A stretch of 64,000 nucleotides of DNA. Origin: Ruegeria sp. R13_0 (GTDB taxonomy: Bacteria; Pseudomonadota; Alphaproteobacteria; Rhodobacterales; Rhodobacteraceae). This document shows positions 9,064 through 18,909 of the stretch, piece after piece. The stretch lies in assembly GCF_017743995.1 (NCBI RefSeq), contig NZ_JAGHRB010000013.1, positions 61,038-125,037 of the forward strand. Direction: 5' to 3'. Numbering within the stretch: the first letter of the stretch is position 1; the number at the start of each line of letters is the position of its first letter. A program made the position numbers and the translations under genes. The notes beneath the pieces were generated by a model. The model did no database searches. It saw only the letters and a program-made list of their open reading frames with translations, and was not told the DNA's origin.

Positions 9064-9229
9064 TTTCGCCGCCGCGCGAAAACAATCAAATATAAGGAAG
9101 TCGGAATTCCTGTTGGTCTGCGTGGTATCGCGCTGATAACATGTTCTCATTACTTGAAAATCCCGAATCCGGGCCACTGCAGGCACTCGGCTGCGCGGCC
9201 TGCCTTTCGGGCCGGAACGGGATATTTTT

Positions 9230-10207
<978 letters not shown>

Positions 10208-10227
10208 CCCTTAAGGATACCGGCCGC

Positions 10228-11175
10228 ATGAGTCAGACTGCGCCATATTCCAAAGACCCGCGCATCCATGTGGATGCGGACCAGCTTGTGCGTCTTGGCC
10301 CCCGCGCCCGAGCGCTCAGCCTTTTGCCCCGTCAACCTGCGCGGTCGATCCTGAATGGCCGCCATGCCTCGCGCCTGCGCGGCCGTGGCCTAAACTTTGA
10401 AGAACTGCGCGGCTATCTGCCCGGTGACGACATCCGGACCATCGACTGGAAGGTTACCGCCCGCACCGGAGACCCCCATGTGAGGGTCTATACCGAAGAG
10501 CGCGACCGCCCGGCTCTGTTGCTGGTCGATCAGCGTGTTTCGATGTTCTTCGGAACCGTTGCTTACATGAAATCCGTCATTGCCGCCGAGGCCGCAGCGA
10601 TTGCAGCGCATCGCGTATTGGGTCAGGGAGACCGTGTAGGCGGCCTCGTCTTCAGCGATACGAGCGTTGCCGAACATCGCCCTCAGCGCCGCGCAACGGC
10701 CCTGACGCGATTGTTGTCTTCCATAGCGGCGGCCAACTCCGCCCTGCATGCGGGCCTGACGCCAGAACCGACCGTTTACTTGAACGATATGCTGACCGAG
10801 GCTGCACGTGTCTGCCAAACAAGCGGATTGATCTGCCTATTCTCCGACTGCGACGGCCTGGATGACCGGTCGGAGGCGCTGCTCCGCCGTCTTGCGGCGT
10901 CGAACGACCTGATCGTGTTCAACGTCGCCGATCCGACATCGCACAGCTTGGCGCTGGACCTCAAATTGACCGTCTCGGATGGCGACGCGCAGATCGAAAT
11001 CGACAGCTCCGATCCCGAGCTTTCCGCGAAAATCCGCGCCTCCATGGAGGATCGCCTTGAGCAGCTCCACAAATGGTCGCGCCGATACGGGTTCCCTGTG
11101 GTTCCCTTGACGACCTCGGAACCGGCACTGGACCAGTTGATGCGCCTGTTCGGACATGGCGGAGCACGGCGATGA
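10228..11175 (+). CDS. DUF58 domain-containing protein (MoxR partner)
   Basis: The 315-residue cytoplasmic protein carries the DUF58 signature (GLNFEELRGYLPGDDIRTID, then W-K-V-T-A and VYTEERDRPALLLVD), a VWA-like fold without a complete metal site. DUF58 proteins are almost always encoded next to MoxR ATPases and are thought to bridge the ATPase to its membrane VWA partners. No signal peptide or membrane helix is seen. ATG 10228 follows AAGGA. The gene starts 20 bp after moxR and its end overlaps the DUF4381 start (ATGA), indicating tight coupling. Confidence 0.9.
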   Translation: MSQTAPYSKDPRIHVDADQLVRLGPRARALSLLPRQPARSILNGRHASRLRGRGLNFEELRGYLPGDDIRTIDWKVTARTGDPHVRVYTEERDRPALLLVDQRVSMFFGTVAYMKSVIAAEAAAIAAHRVLGQGDRVGGLVFSDTSVAEHRPQRRATALTRLLSSIAAANSALHAGLTPEPTVYLNDMLTEAARVCQTSGLICLFSDCDGLDDRSEALLRRLAASNDLIVFNVADPTSHSLALDLKLTVSDGDAQIEIDSSDPELSAKIRASMEDRLEQLHKWSRRYGFPVVPLTTSEPALDQLMRLFGHGGARR

Positions 11176-11645
11176 GCATAGACACCACCGGGAAATCTCT
11201 GGTCGACTTGCTGAATATGCTCGAACCCGCGCCCGAGCCTTCACCCATTTCAATGATGCCCCAAACATGGGGATGGGCTGCATTGGCGGTCTTGCTGCTG
11301 GTCGTTTTATTCGCAGCGGTCTCGGTATTTCGTAAAAACAGGCGCGCCAACGCCTATCGCCGTGCTGCCCTGGAAGAGCTTTCGGCACCGGATATCCCGA
11401 CAGCAAGAATCGCCGAGGTGCTGCGGCGGACGGCTTTGGCCGCATACCCAAGGGATAAAGTTGCAGGTCTATATGGTGACGAGTGGGTTAAGTTTCTAAA
11501 CCAATCCTCTGATATGCCGTCATTAAATCAAGAATTAAGCCATGCGCTGACCGAAGCGCCATACAAGACAACACCCTCGAACGAAGACCTCAGGCAAATG
11601 GCCCGGCATTGGGTCAAGTCTCACAAACCGTATCGGAGCGCATGA
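11172..11645 (+). CDS. DUF4381 domain-containing membrane protein
   Basis: This 157-residue protein has one membrane helix near residues 35-55 (WGWAALAVLLLVVLFAAVSV) and a cytoplasmic tail with RANAYRRAALEEL and GDEWVKFLNQ, the DUF4381 pattern seen in MoxR/Bat operons. The ATG overlaps the preceding stop and its own stop overlaps the next ATG, so three successive genes are linked by overlapping start/stop codons. The function is unknown; it probably anchors part of the MoxR/VWA assembly to the membrane (inference from context). Confidence 0.85.
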   Translation: MSIDTTGKSLVDLLNMLEPAPEPSPISMMPQTWGWAALAVLLLVVLFAAVSVFRKNRRANAYRRAALEELSAPDIPTARIAEVLRRTALAAYPRDKVAGLYGDEWVKFLNQSSDMPSLNQELSHALTEAPYKTTPSNEDLRQMARHWVKSHKPYRSA

Positions 11646-12628
11646 TGCTTTCCTTCGCTGCTCCTTGGGTCTTTCTCCTGCTGCCTTTACCCGCAGCCGT
11701 GTATTTCCTCGCCCCACCTCGGCGTGAGAAGACGGCCTCGGTCCGCATTCCCTTTTTTCGCCGCGTCGCGCAAGCCGCTGGTGTTGAGCCAAAATCCGGC
11801 TCCGTGATCCGAAGCCGCGCCAGACTGCAAACAGCCTGTATCATCATTATCTGGGTGCTTTTGGTTCTGGCCCTCGCCAGACCCGAGCGTTTGGGTGAGC
11901 CTATTGTGATTGAGAAATCCGCGAGGGATGTTGTTCTTGCCTTGGATATCTCAGGCTCGATGGATCAGCGCGACTTTCAGACTGACTCTGGCGCGCCGAT
12001 GCAGAGGCTGGATGCAGTCAAAGGCGTTTTGAAACAGTTCATTGCCGAACGAGATGGCGACCGGATGGCGTTGATCATCTTCGGTACACGCGCATTCATT
12101 CAGGCCCCTTTCACCGAAGATCTCAATAGTTTGAATGGGTTCCTGGATCAAACACAAGTCGGCATGGCCGGTCCAAACACGGCTCTTGGCGATGCGATTG
12201 GTCTAGGAATTCGCACGTTCGAGTCCAGCGAAGTGGACCAGCGTCTGATGATCGTTCTCAGCGATGGGGCGGATACCTCAAGCCGCATGACGCCAGTGAA
12301 CGCCTCGGCCATTGCTGCCGAGAAAAACGTGGTCATCTACACGATCGGGGTCGGAGATCCGAACGCCTCTGGCGAAGATCGCGTGGACCTCCAGACCTTG
12401 CAGGACATAGCCGACCGGACGGGCGGAGAGTATTTCTTTGCCGACGATACAACAGCTTTGGAGCAGACCTACGCCCGCATTGATGAATTGAACCCGCGAA
12501 CCGTTGAAACCCAAAGCTATCGACCCCGTCAAAGCCTGTCCCATATTCCTTTGCTGCTGGCGCTGATGGTCCTTCTGGTCAGCACAGCCGGGTTCCATTT
12601 CTCCCACCGAAAAAAGGGAGTGAGCTGA
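11642..12628 (+). CDS. batA: Membrane VWA-domain protein, BatA-like, intact MIDAS
   Basis: The 328-residue protein has N-terminal helices (residues about 8-24 and 63-80), a VWA domain facing the periplasm, and a C-terminal helix (HIPLLLALMVLLVSTAGFHF). The metal-ion-dependent adhesion site is complete: DISGS at residues 102-106, a threonine in NTALGDAIG and SDGAD later. It resembles BatA of Bacteroides aerotolerance operons. ATGATG at 11642 overlaps the DUF4381 stop; either ATG is possible. It likely pairs with the next VWA-TPR protein and is acted on by the MoxR ATPase. Confidence 0.88.
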   Translation: MMLSFAAPWVFLLLPLPAAVYFLAPPRREKTASVRIPFFRRVAQAAGVEPKSGSVIRSRARLQTACIIIIWVLLVLALARPERLGEPIVIEKSARDVVLALDISGSMDQRDFQTDSGAPMQRLDAVKGVLKQFIAERDGDRMALIIFGTRAFIQAPFTEDLNSLNGFLDQTQVGMAGPNTALGDAIGLGIRTFESSEVDQRLMIVLSDGADTSSRMTPVNASAIAAEKNVVIYTIGVGDPNASGEDRVDLQTLQDIADRTGGEYFFADDTTALEQTYARIDELNPRTVETQSYRPRQSLSHIPLLLALMVLLVSTAGFHFSHRKKGVS

Positions 12629-12630
12629 AC

Positions 12631-14127
12631 ATGGACCTTACGGATTTCCATTTTATTCGAGTGTATTACCTGTTGCTCCTCATCCCAATGGCGTTCCTGT
12701 GGTGGAGGATCAGACCCAAGCCCACCCGTCAAGCAACTCAGACCACCGGGATCGCACCACATCTTGCTGCCGCCCTGCAATTGGGCGCGGAGGAGAACCG
12801 TCGAATTCACCCTATCGACGTCGCCATGATCATCGCCACGCTGGTCACTCTCGCGGCGGCGGGGCCGACGTGGTCGCGCGCGCCCAACCCGTTGATCGCG
12901 GATACCGCGCCGTTGGTAATCGCTCTCAAAGTCACCGAAAGCATGGAGACCACCGATCTTGCGCCTTCGCGCCTTGACCGTGCCAAGTTCAAAATCGCCG
13001 ACCTGATCACCGAACGCACCGGATCGCGCACCGCGCTGATCGCCTATGCCGGCACCCCTCACCGCGTCGCGCCTCTGACCGAAGACGCCAACATTCTGCG
13101 CCCACTGCTTGAGGGGCTGACACCGGCCGTAATGCCAAAGCAAGGTGATGCCGCCGCTGATGCCCTGACGCTGGCGCAATCCATTTTGGACGAAAGCGAG
13201 AGCCCGGGCGCGGTTTTGTTTGTTCTGGACGATCTCGACCCGTCTCAGGTTTCTGCTCTAAGAACCTCAACTCATGATCTTTTCTTCTTGACCATGCTGC
13301 CCGATGGCGACCGGATTGCGCAGCTGGGAAGTGTCCAAGGTGCTTCGACTGTTTCGTTCACGGATGACGACCGGGATATCTCTCGGCTGCAACGCCAAAT
13401 TCAGACCGCCTATACCGCAGCCCTGGACGATGATGATCGGCTGGACTGGCAAGACAAGGGTTGGATGCTGGCCTGGCCCGCCGCGCTGCTGTCGCTTTTG
13501 TGGTTCCGAAAGGGTTGGGTGATCCGTTGGGCGCTTTTGGCGTTGTTCGTCCTTCCGCCCTCGGGCGCGCGTGCCGAGGGATGGCGGGATTGGTTCCTGA
13601 CACCGGATCAGCAGGGGCAAATTGCGATGAACCAGACCCGGTTTGGAGACGCGGCCGAGCTGTTTGAGGAGCCATATCACAAGGGCTATGCGTATCTCAA
13701 AGACGGACAATATAAACAGGCCTCTGAGATTTTCGCCGGTTTGAACACGGCCGAGGCCGCTTTTGCCGAAGGTCTGGCCCGTATCCGAAATCGCGAATAC
13801 CGCCCGGCAATTGCGGCGTTCGAAACCGCTCTGGAACGACAACCGGATTGGCCAGAGGCGCAACATAACCTTGAGGTCTCCAAGGCTGTCTTGGACTATG
13901 TCGAAACGACCCGGGAACAGTCTGACACGGGCGAGGAAGCTGGCATCGGCGCGGACGATACGGTGTTCGACAATGACGACGCGCGCGGTAGCGAAACCAC
14001 GGTCCAAGCGCCCCAGGATGGACCGCAAACGCTGAATGCGGAGCAATGGATCAGCACGATTGATACCGACATGCAGGATTTCCTGCGCAACCGATTCCTG
14101 TTGGAAAATCAGGAGCGAACAGAATGA
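12631..14127 (+). CDS. batB: VWA-TPR membrane protein (BatB/BatC-like fusion) with degenerate MIDAS
   Basis: This 498-residue protein joins a BatB-like half (two N-terminal helices, VWA-like domain at about 90-260, helix near 290) to a BatC-like half with TPR units (FGDAAELFEEPYHKGYAYLK and EYRPAIAAFETALERQPDWP) and an acidic tail. The VWA metal site is lost: where the first motif should read DxSxS the protein has K100-V-T-E-S, and the SDG motif is replaced by LDDLD. Metal-dependent ligand binding through this domain is therefore unlikely, unlike its BatA neighbour. The ATG is 3 bp after batA with GGGAG upstream; the stop overlaps the batD start. Confidence 0.85.
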   Translation: MDLTDFHFIRVYYLLLLIPMAFLWWRIRPKPTRQATQTTGIAPHLAAALQLGAEENRRIHPIDVAMIIATLVTLAAAGPTWSRAPNPLIADTAPLVIALKVTESMETTDLAPSRLDRAKFKIADLITERTGSRTALIAYAGTPHRVAPLTEDANILRPLLEGLTPAVMPKQGDAAADALTLAQSILDESESPGAVLFVLDDLDPSQVSALRTSTHDLFFLTMLPDGDRIAQLGSVQGASTVSFTDDDRDISRLQRQIQTAYTAALDDDDRLDWQDKGWMLAWPAALLSLLWFRKGWVIRWALLALFVLPPSGARAEGWRDWFLTPDQQGQIAMNQTRFGDAAELFEEPYHKGYAYLKDGQYKQASEIFAGLNTAEAAFAEGLARIRNREYRPAIAAFETALERQPDWPEAQHNLEVSKAVLDYVETTREQSDTGEEAGIGADDTVFDNDDARGSETTVQAPQDGPQTLNAEQWISTIDTDMQDFLRNRFLLENQERTE

Positions 14128-15347
14128 GATACGCGCTCCTCTTCATTCTCTTCTTCCCCGTTTCCGTCTTCGCGCAAGGCAGCGATACAACGGCACCTCA
14201 GATCACCGTGGAAGTTCCCGAAGAACCCGTCATCGTCGGCCAGCCAGCGATTGTTCGGATCAAGGTTCTGGTGCCGACCTTCATGCCGCAACCGCCGGAA
14301 TTTCCGTCTCTGGAGCAGCAGAACCTCTTGGTGCGCCTGCCCGAACGCGCCTCGGGGCCGGTCAGTGAGACCGTGAACGGAGAGACATGGTCGGGTGTTC
14401 AGCGCAGCTATAGGGTGTATCCTCTGATCGCCGGCGACATCACCTTCGATGCGCAGACGGTTACGGTGACCTATGCCGATCCCAACACAAGTGCCCCGGT
14501 TCAAGCCACGGTCGATCTGCCTCCGGTCATGATCTCAGCCGAAATACCCGGTGGCGCGGAAGGCCTCGACCCGTTGATCATCGCGACCGGGTTTACCCTC
14601 GAACAGAAACTCGAAGGCCCTACCGACATGCAGGCCGGTGACGCCATCACACGCGAATTGACTGCGCGTATCTCTGGCACAACGCCGCTGTTGATCCCGG
14701 TTCTGACACCTCAACAGCAAAGCCCGCTGTTGCGCGCCTATCCCAAAGAGCCCCGGATTTCAGAAACCGAGGACCGTGGCGTGTTGTCCGGCCAACGTCA
14801 GGAAGAGGTCGTGTATATCGCGCAGCAAGAAGGTGTCGCGCAGTTGCCCGAGGTTTCCATCGACTGGTTCAACCTGCAGACCAACCAGGTCGAAACCGCC
14901 TCGGTTCCCGCGACAGAGCTGACGCTTGCGCCGCAGAAATGGCAGCCGCCCAGTCTGGACGAAGTTCTGAAGATCGCTGCCTTCGCCGCGATCGCCCTTT
15001 TTGTGATTGGGGCTTTGTGGCGTTTTCTTTCCCCGCGCATCCGCGATCTGAGAGAGGCACGCCGTGATCGGTATCTGGCGTCGCGGAGATATGCTGAAGA
15101 CGCTTTGAAGACCGCCGTACAAGCTAATGATTTAAATGCGACTTATACCGCGTTCGAGCTTTGGAGATCGCGTGGTGGCAACCCAAATAGTGCAGTAAAG
15201 CTGGAGGACTGCCTGACCCGTATCGGTGCCGCCCGGTATTCAGGTCGTGATCAATCGGAAGACTGGAGTTCCGCCTTGGAAAGCCTAACCTCCCTGCGAG
15301 ACGCGGCAGCGCGCGACAAGGATGCTTTGCCGCCGCTCAACCCCTAG
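14124..15347 (+). CDS. batD: BatD-like protein
   Basis: The 407-residue protein has a Sec signal (MRYALLFILFFPVSVFAQG), an immunoglobulin-like periplasmic region beginning ITVEVPEEPVIVGQPAIVRI, one membrane helix near 290-305 (IAAFAAIALFVIGALW) and a cytoplasmic tail. This layout matches BatD of MoxR/Bat operons, thought to scaffold the membrane VWA proteins. The ATG overlaps the batB stop and has AGGAG upstream. It is the last gene of the operon; its stop lies one base from the stop of the convergent Crp-family gene, with no room for a terminator. Confidence 0.85.
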   Translation: MRYALLFILFFPVSVFAQGSDTTAPQITVEVPEEPVIVGQPAIVRIKVLVPTFMPQPPEFPSLEQQNLLVRLPERASGPVSETVNGETWSGVQRSYRVYPLIAGDITFDAQTVTVTYADPNTSAPVQATVDLPPVMISAEIPGGAEGLDPLIIATGFTLEQKLEGPTDMQAGDAITRELTARISGTTPLLIPVLTPQQQSPLLRAYPKEPRISETEDRGVLSGQRQEEVVYIAQQEGVAQLPEVSIDWFNLQTNQVETASVPATELTLAPQKWQPPSLDEVLKIAAFAAIALFVIGALWRFLSPRIRDLREARRDRYLASRRYAEDALKTAVQANDLNATYTAFELWRSRGGNPNSAVKLEDCLTRIGAARYSGRDQSEDWSSALESLTSLRDAAARDKDALPPLNP

Positions 15348-15348
15348 A

Positions 15349-16029
15349 TCAACTCTGGCAATTGGCAATCAGTTTGCTGCGGTCGATCAAGCGCAGGCGC
15401 CCGTAGCCAAGCTCGACCAAACCCAGATCCACCAGACGATGCAGGTTGCGATGCAAGGTCGGCTGAGAAACCGCGACCATCGCGGCCAGTTCCTCTTGCG
15501 ACACGGTAATCCACCCGTCAGCCTTCGCGGCCCCCTCGTCCAGATGCAAAAGACGCAGAACTAAGCGTTTCTCGGTTCCCGTCACGGCCAGATTGGCCAT
15601 GATGCGCAGAGAGGTTTTCATGTTCTCGCGCGTCAAGGCGTAGAAATCGCGGACGTATTCCGGGTTGTCTTGGACCAGCCTCTCGACCCGCGACGTGGGA
15701 AAGAACAATGTCCGAGTTTTTTGCGTGGCCACCACACTGATGAGGCGTCGCGCTTCGGCGAACAGCGCCAAATCTCCAACCCAAAATCCGCGCCCATCGC
15801 GATGCACGACAAATTCCTGCCCGTCATCGGCCGGGGCGGTGATCTGAACAGCGCCGCTGAGAACCGCGTGAATTCCATTTGCCTCATCGCCGTAGAGATA
15901 AAGCGTTTCCCCCGCATCAAAGGTTTTTCGCACGGCGCAGGTCATAAGATCGCTCTGAAATTTGTGACCGCGCGCGCCAAACCAATCCGACTGGGTCAGC
16001 GTTCGGATATCCTCATCAACATCAAACAT
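15349..16029 (-). CDS. Crp/Fnr family transcriptional regulator
   Basis: This 226-residue protein has an N-terminal cyclic-nucleotide-binding-like beta barrel (GETLYLYGDEANGIHAVLSG, then FWVGDLALFAEARR) and a C-terminal winged helix-turn-helix (VSQEELAAMVAVSQPTLHRN) recognising DNA. No N-terminal cysteine cluster is present, so it is not an oxygen-sensing FNR. The effector is unknown; the phosphate-cassette residues for cAMP are not clear. ATG 16029 follows GGAAG. A 10-bp palindrome (ATCATATGAT at 16047) just upstream could be its own operator. Its position between the Bat operon and the sulfatase makes both candidate targets. Confidence 0.85.
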   Translation of the reverse strand: MFDVDEDIRTLTQSDWFGARGHKFQSDLMTCAVRKTFDAGETLYLYGDEANGIHAVLSGAVQITAPADDGQEFVVHRDGRGFWVGDLALFAEARRLISVVATQKTRTLFFPTSRVERLVQDNPEYVRDFYALTRENMKTSLRIMANLAVTGTEKRLVLRLLHLDEGAAKADGWITVSQEELAAMVAVSQPTLHRNLHRLVDLGLVELGYGRLRLIDRSKLIANCQS

Positions 16030-16227
16030 TAGTATCTTCCAAAGCGATCATATGATAAGTTTTCGATACGTTTCATAGCCTAATCTAGTCCTGTTCGATT
16101 CTCGGACCAATAGATAGTTTTTTGTCCGACAATCAACACCTTGCTCGCGGTCTTTTCCTTAAGTCGGCCGCTGCCATTAACGATAAAATTACCGGGCCAT
16201 TAATTCCCGTTTACTGAGGAGTTCTCC

Positions 16228-17838
16228 ATGTCACCTCCACGAATGATAGCTAACAATTGGCGCAGTGCAGTGCGCAGGGTCGCTGTTGCGACCGTAGCCG
16301 TTGCCCTGGCCCTGCCGGCTTGGGCGCAGGATCAAAAGCCCAATATTCTTGTGATATGGGGCGACGACATTGGTCAGTCGAATATCTCGGCCTACACGAT
16401 GGGTCTGATGGGATATCAGACACCCAACATCGACCGCGTCGCCAAAGAAGGCATGATCTTCACCGACTATTACGGTGAGCAGTCCTGTACTGCGGGCCGG
16501 TCCTCCTACATCATGGGTCAGTCTGTGTTCCGGACCGGTCTGTCCAAGGTCGGCCTTCCCGGTGCTGATCTGGGAATGCAGGTTGAGGATCCGACCATTC
16601 CCGGCCTGTTGAAAGACCACGGCTATGTGACGGGTCAGTTCGGCAAGAACCACCTTGGTGACAAGGATGAGCATCTGCCAACAAACCATGGATTTGATGA
16701 GTTTTTTGGCAATCTTTACCACCTGAATGCCGAAGAAGAGCCGGAAAACGAAGACTATCCCGGTGATCGCGTATTGGCCGATGGCCGCACCTTCCGCGAG
16801 GCGTATGGCCCACGTGGTGTGATCAAATCCAAATCAGATGGCACGATCGAGGACACCGGTCCTCTGACCCGCAAGCGCATGGAAACCGTAGATGATGAGA
16901 CCGTGGCCGCCGCCATCGACTTCATCACCCGCGCACATGAGCAGGGTCAGCCCTTCTACGTCTGGTGGAACGGGACCCGTATGCACTTCCGGACCCACGT
17001 CAAAGACGAAATGCGCACCAAGGCCAACGAAATCTCGGGTCGTGTGGCCGATGAGTACACGGCAGGCATGATCGAACATGACATGCATGTCGGGCAACTG
17101 CTGGATTTGCTGGACGAGCTTGGCATCGCTGACAACACGATCGTTCACTACTCCACCGACAACGGCCCGCACATGAACACGTGGCCGGATGCCGCCGCGA
17201 CGCCTTTCTGGGGTGAGAAGAATACCAACTGGGAAGGCGGATGGCGTGTGCCCTCGATGGTGCGCTGGCCGGGCCAGATTGAGGCCGGTTCTGTCACCAA
17301 CGAGATCGTTCACCATATGGACTGGCTGCCCACCTACCTTGCGGTTGCCGGCGATCCGGACATCAAGGAAAAGCTGAAAGCGGGCTATAGCTCGTCTGGT
17401 ATGGGCCGGGACTACAAGGTGCATCTGGATGGCTACAATATCCTGCCCTTGCTGACCGGTGAGTCTACCGAAAGCCCCCGGAAAGAGATCTTCTACTTCT
17501 CGGATGATGGCGACCTGACAGCGCTCCGTTTTGAGGACTGGAAGCTGATCTTCCTGGAGCAGAAAGCATGGGCAACCCTGCGCGCCTGGATCGAACCCTG
17601 GACCGAGCTGCGCATCCCGTTGATCATTAACCTGCGCCGCGACCCGTACGAGCGCGCCTACCGAACCTCGAACACCTACTATGACTGGCTGTTGGATCGG
17701 GCCTATTTCCTGGTTCCCGCCCAGCAATATGTCGGTACGTTCCTGAGCACGTTTGAGGAATTCCCACCGCGCCAGAAAGCGGCAAGCTTCAACCTGGATC
17801 AGGTTATGGAGAAGCTGACAACGCCGACCAACAACTAA
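16228..17838 (+). CDS. Exported sulfatase (arylsulfatase-like, Cys-type formylglycine)
   Basis: The 536-residue protein has a Sec signal ending at AWA|QDQ (about residue 33) and the alkaline-phosphatase-fold sulfatase core. The active-site motif C-T-A-G-R is at residues 87-91; the cysteine must be oxidised to formylglycine by an FGE-type or anaerobic enzyme, not encoded here. Metal ligands include D46-D47 and the later STDNGPH. Such enzymes release sulfate from aryl or carbohydrate sulfate esters; the substrate is unknown. ATG 16228 has GAGGA upstream. It is followed by a strong terminator and then a periplasmic HAD phosphatase. Confidence 0.88.
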   Translation: MSPPRMIANNWRSAVRRVAVATVAVALALPAWAQDQKPNILVIWGDDIGQSNISAYTMGLMGYQTPNIDRVAKEGMIFTDYYGEQSCTAGRSSYIMGQSVFRTGLSKVGLPGADLGMQVEDPTIPGLLKDHGYVTGQFGKNHLGDKDEHLPTNHGFDEFFGNLYHLNAEEEPENEDYPGDRVLADGRTFREAYGPRGVIKSKSDGTIEDTGPLTRKRMETVDDETVAAAIDFITRAHEQGQPFYVWWNGTRMHFRTHVKDEMRTKANEISGRVADEYTAGMIEHDMHVGQLLDLLDELGIADNTIVHYSTDNGPHMNTWPDAAATPFWGEKNTNWEGGWRVPSMVRWPGQIEAGSVTNEIVHHMDWLPTYLAVAGDPDIKEKLKAGYSSSGMGRDYKVHLDGYNILPLLTGESTESPRKEIFYFSDDGDLTALRFEDWKLIFLEQKAWATLRAWIEPWTELRIPLIINLRRDPYERAYRTSNTYYDWLLDRAYFLVPAQQYVGTFLSTFEEFPPRQKAASFNLDQVMEKLTTPTNN

Positions 17839-17858
17839 AATCGGCGTTCAAATATACC

Positions 17859-17886
17859 GGGCCGCCCGTCATGGGGCGGCCCTTTT
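17859..17886 (+). terminator. Rho-independent terminator after the sulfatase gene
   Basis: A perfect 9-bp stem (GGGCCGCCC at 17859 with GGGCGGCCC at 17874), 6-base loop and TTTT lie 20 bp after the sulfatase stop. It separates sulfatase transcription from the HAD gene, which may be reached only by read-through or an unseen promoter. Confidence 0.85.
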
Positions 17887-17911
17887 CCATTCCAAAACCA
17901 CCGAGAATTTC

Positions 17912-18886
17912 ATGAAACACGCTGTTCTAAGCGCCCTTTTGTCCGTCGCCCCTTTTGCACTGTTGGCGGACCCTCTGCCCAGCTGGACGCAAAGTGACTC
18001 GAAAGCCGCGATTGTCGCGTTTGTCGAGGCCGTTACCGAACCTGACGGCCCGGATTATGTCTCCCCTGCAGACCGTATCGCGGTCTTTGACAATGACGGC
18101 ACGCTTTGGGCAGAACAGCCTGTCTATTTCCAGTTCATCTTTGCGATGGATCGGCTGGCCGAGTTGGCTGAGCAGGACCCAAGCATCCTGACCACTCCGA
18201 CCTTGAAAGCCGCCGCTGAAGGTGATCTTGCGACCATCCTGGAAGGCGGTCACGACGCGTTGATCGAGGTCGTCAATGCCTCACATTCCGGCATCAGCGT
18301 CGAGGCGTTTCAGGCAGCCGTAGCAGACTGGCTTGCCTCGACACAGCACCCCGATACCGATTTGCCCTATGACCAGATGACCTACCAACCAATGGTCGAA
18401 CTGCTGCGTTATCTGCGTGATGAGGGGTTCACGACGTACATTGTCTCAGGCGGCGGTCTTCATTTCATGCGCGTCTTTGCCGAACAGGCCTACGGTATCC
18501 CGCCCGAGCAAGTCCTCGGCACGTATGGCACCACCAGCTATGCGCAGGTCGATGGCGTTCCGACCATCGTCAAGGAACCGGGCATCGCCTTTATCGACGA
18601 CAAGGAGGGCAAGCCCATCAACATCGAACGCACGCTCGGCAAACGCCCTATACTGGCCGGAGGGAACTCGGACGGCGACTTCGCCATGATGGAGTGGACG
18701 ACGGCGGGTGATGGTCCGCGTCTTGGGGTCCTTGTCCACCACACGGATGCGGAACGAGAATGGGCTTATGACCGCGAGAGCCCAATTGGCCGCTTGGTTG
18801 ACGGGCTGGATAAAGGCCCCGACATGGGTTGGGTCATTGTGGATATGGCGCAGGACTGGTCTCGCATCTACACTGGCGCCAACTGA
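17912..18886 (+). CDS. Exported HAD-superfamily phosphatase
   Basis: This 324-residue protein has a Sec signal (about residues 1-19) and the HAD motifs: D60-N-D62-G-T in motif I, TYIVSGGGL for motif II, a lysine before GNSDGDFAMMEW for motif III. The cap region between motifs I and II is helical (C1-type). Export makes it a periplasmic acid-phosphatase-like enzyme; the substrate is unknown. ATG 17912 has only a weak ribosome site (CGAGAA). It follows the sulfatase terminator by 25 bp and precedes cardiolipin synthase by 23 bp. Confidence 0.82.
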   Translation: MKHAVLSALLSVAPFALLADPLPSWTQSDSKAAIVAFVEAVTEPDGPDYVSPADRIAVFDNDGTLWAEQPVYFQFIFAMDRLAELAEQDPSILTTPTLKAAAEGDLATILEGGHDALIEVVNASHSGISVEAFQAAVADWLASTQHPDTDLPYDQMTYQPMVELLRYLRDEGFTTYIVSGGGLHFMRVFAEQAYGIPPEQVLGTYGTTSYAQVDGVPTIVKEPGIAFIDDKEGKPINIERTLGKRPILAGGNSDGDFAMMEWTTAGDGPRLGVLVHHTDAEREWAYDRESPIGRLVDGLDKGPDMGWVIVDMAQDWSRIYTGAN

Positions 18887-18909
18887 CCCGCGCCGGAGGC
18901 CCTAAGCCC

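Noticed and set aside
16030..16227. FNR-type box (TTGAT-N4-ATCAA) for the Crp-family gene or the sulfatase
   Set aside because: No match found in the gap; the short palindrome there does not have FNR half-sites, and the protein lacks the N-terminal Fe-S cysteines.
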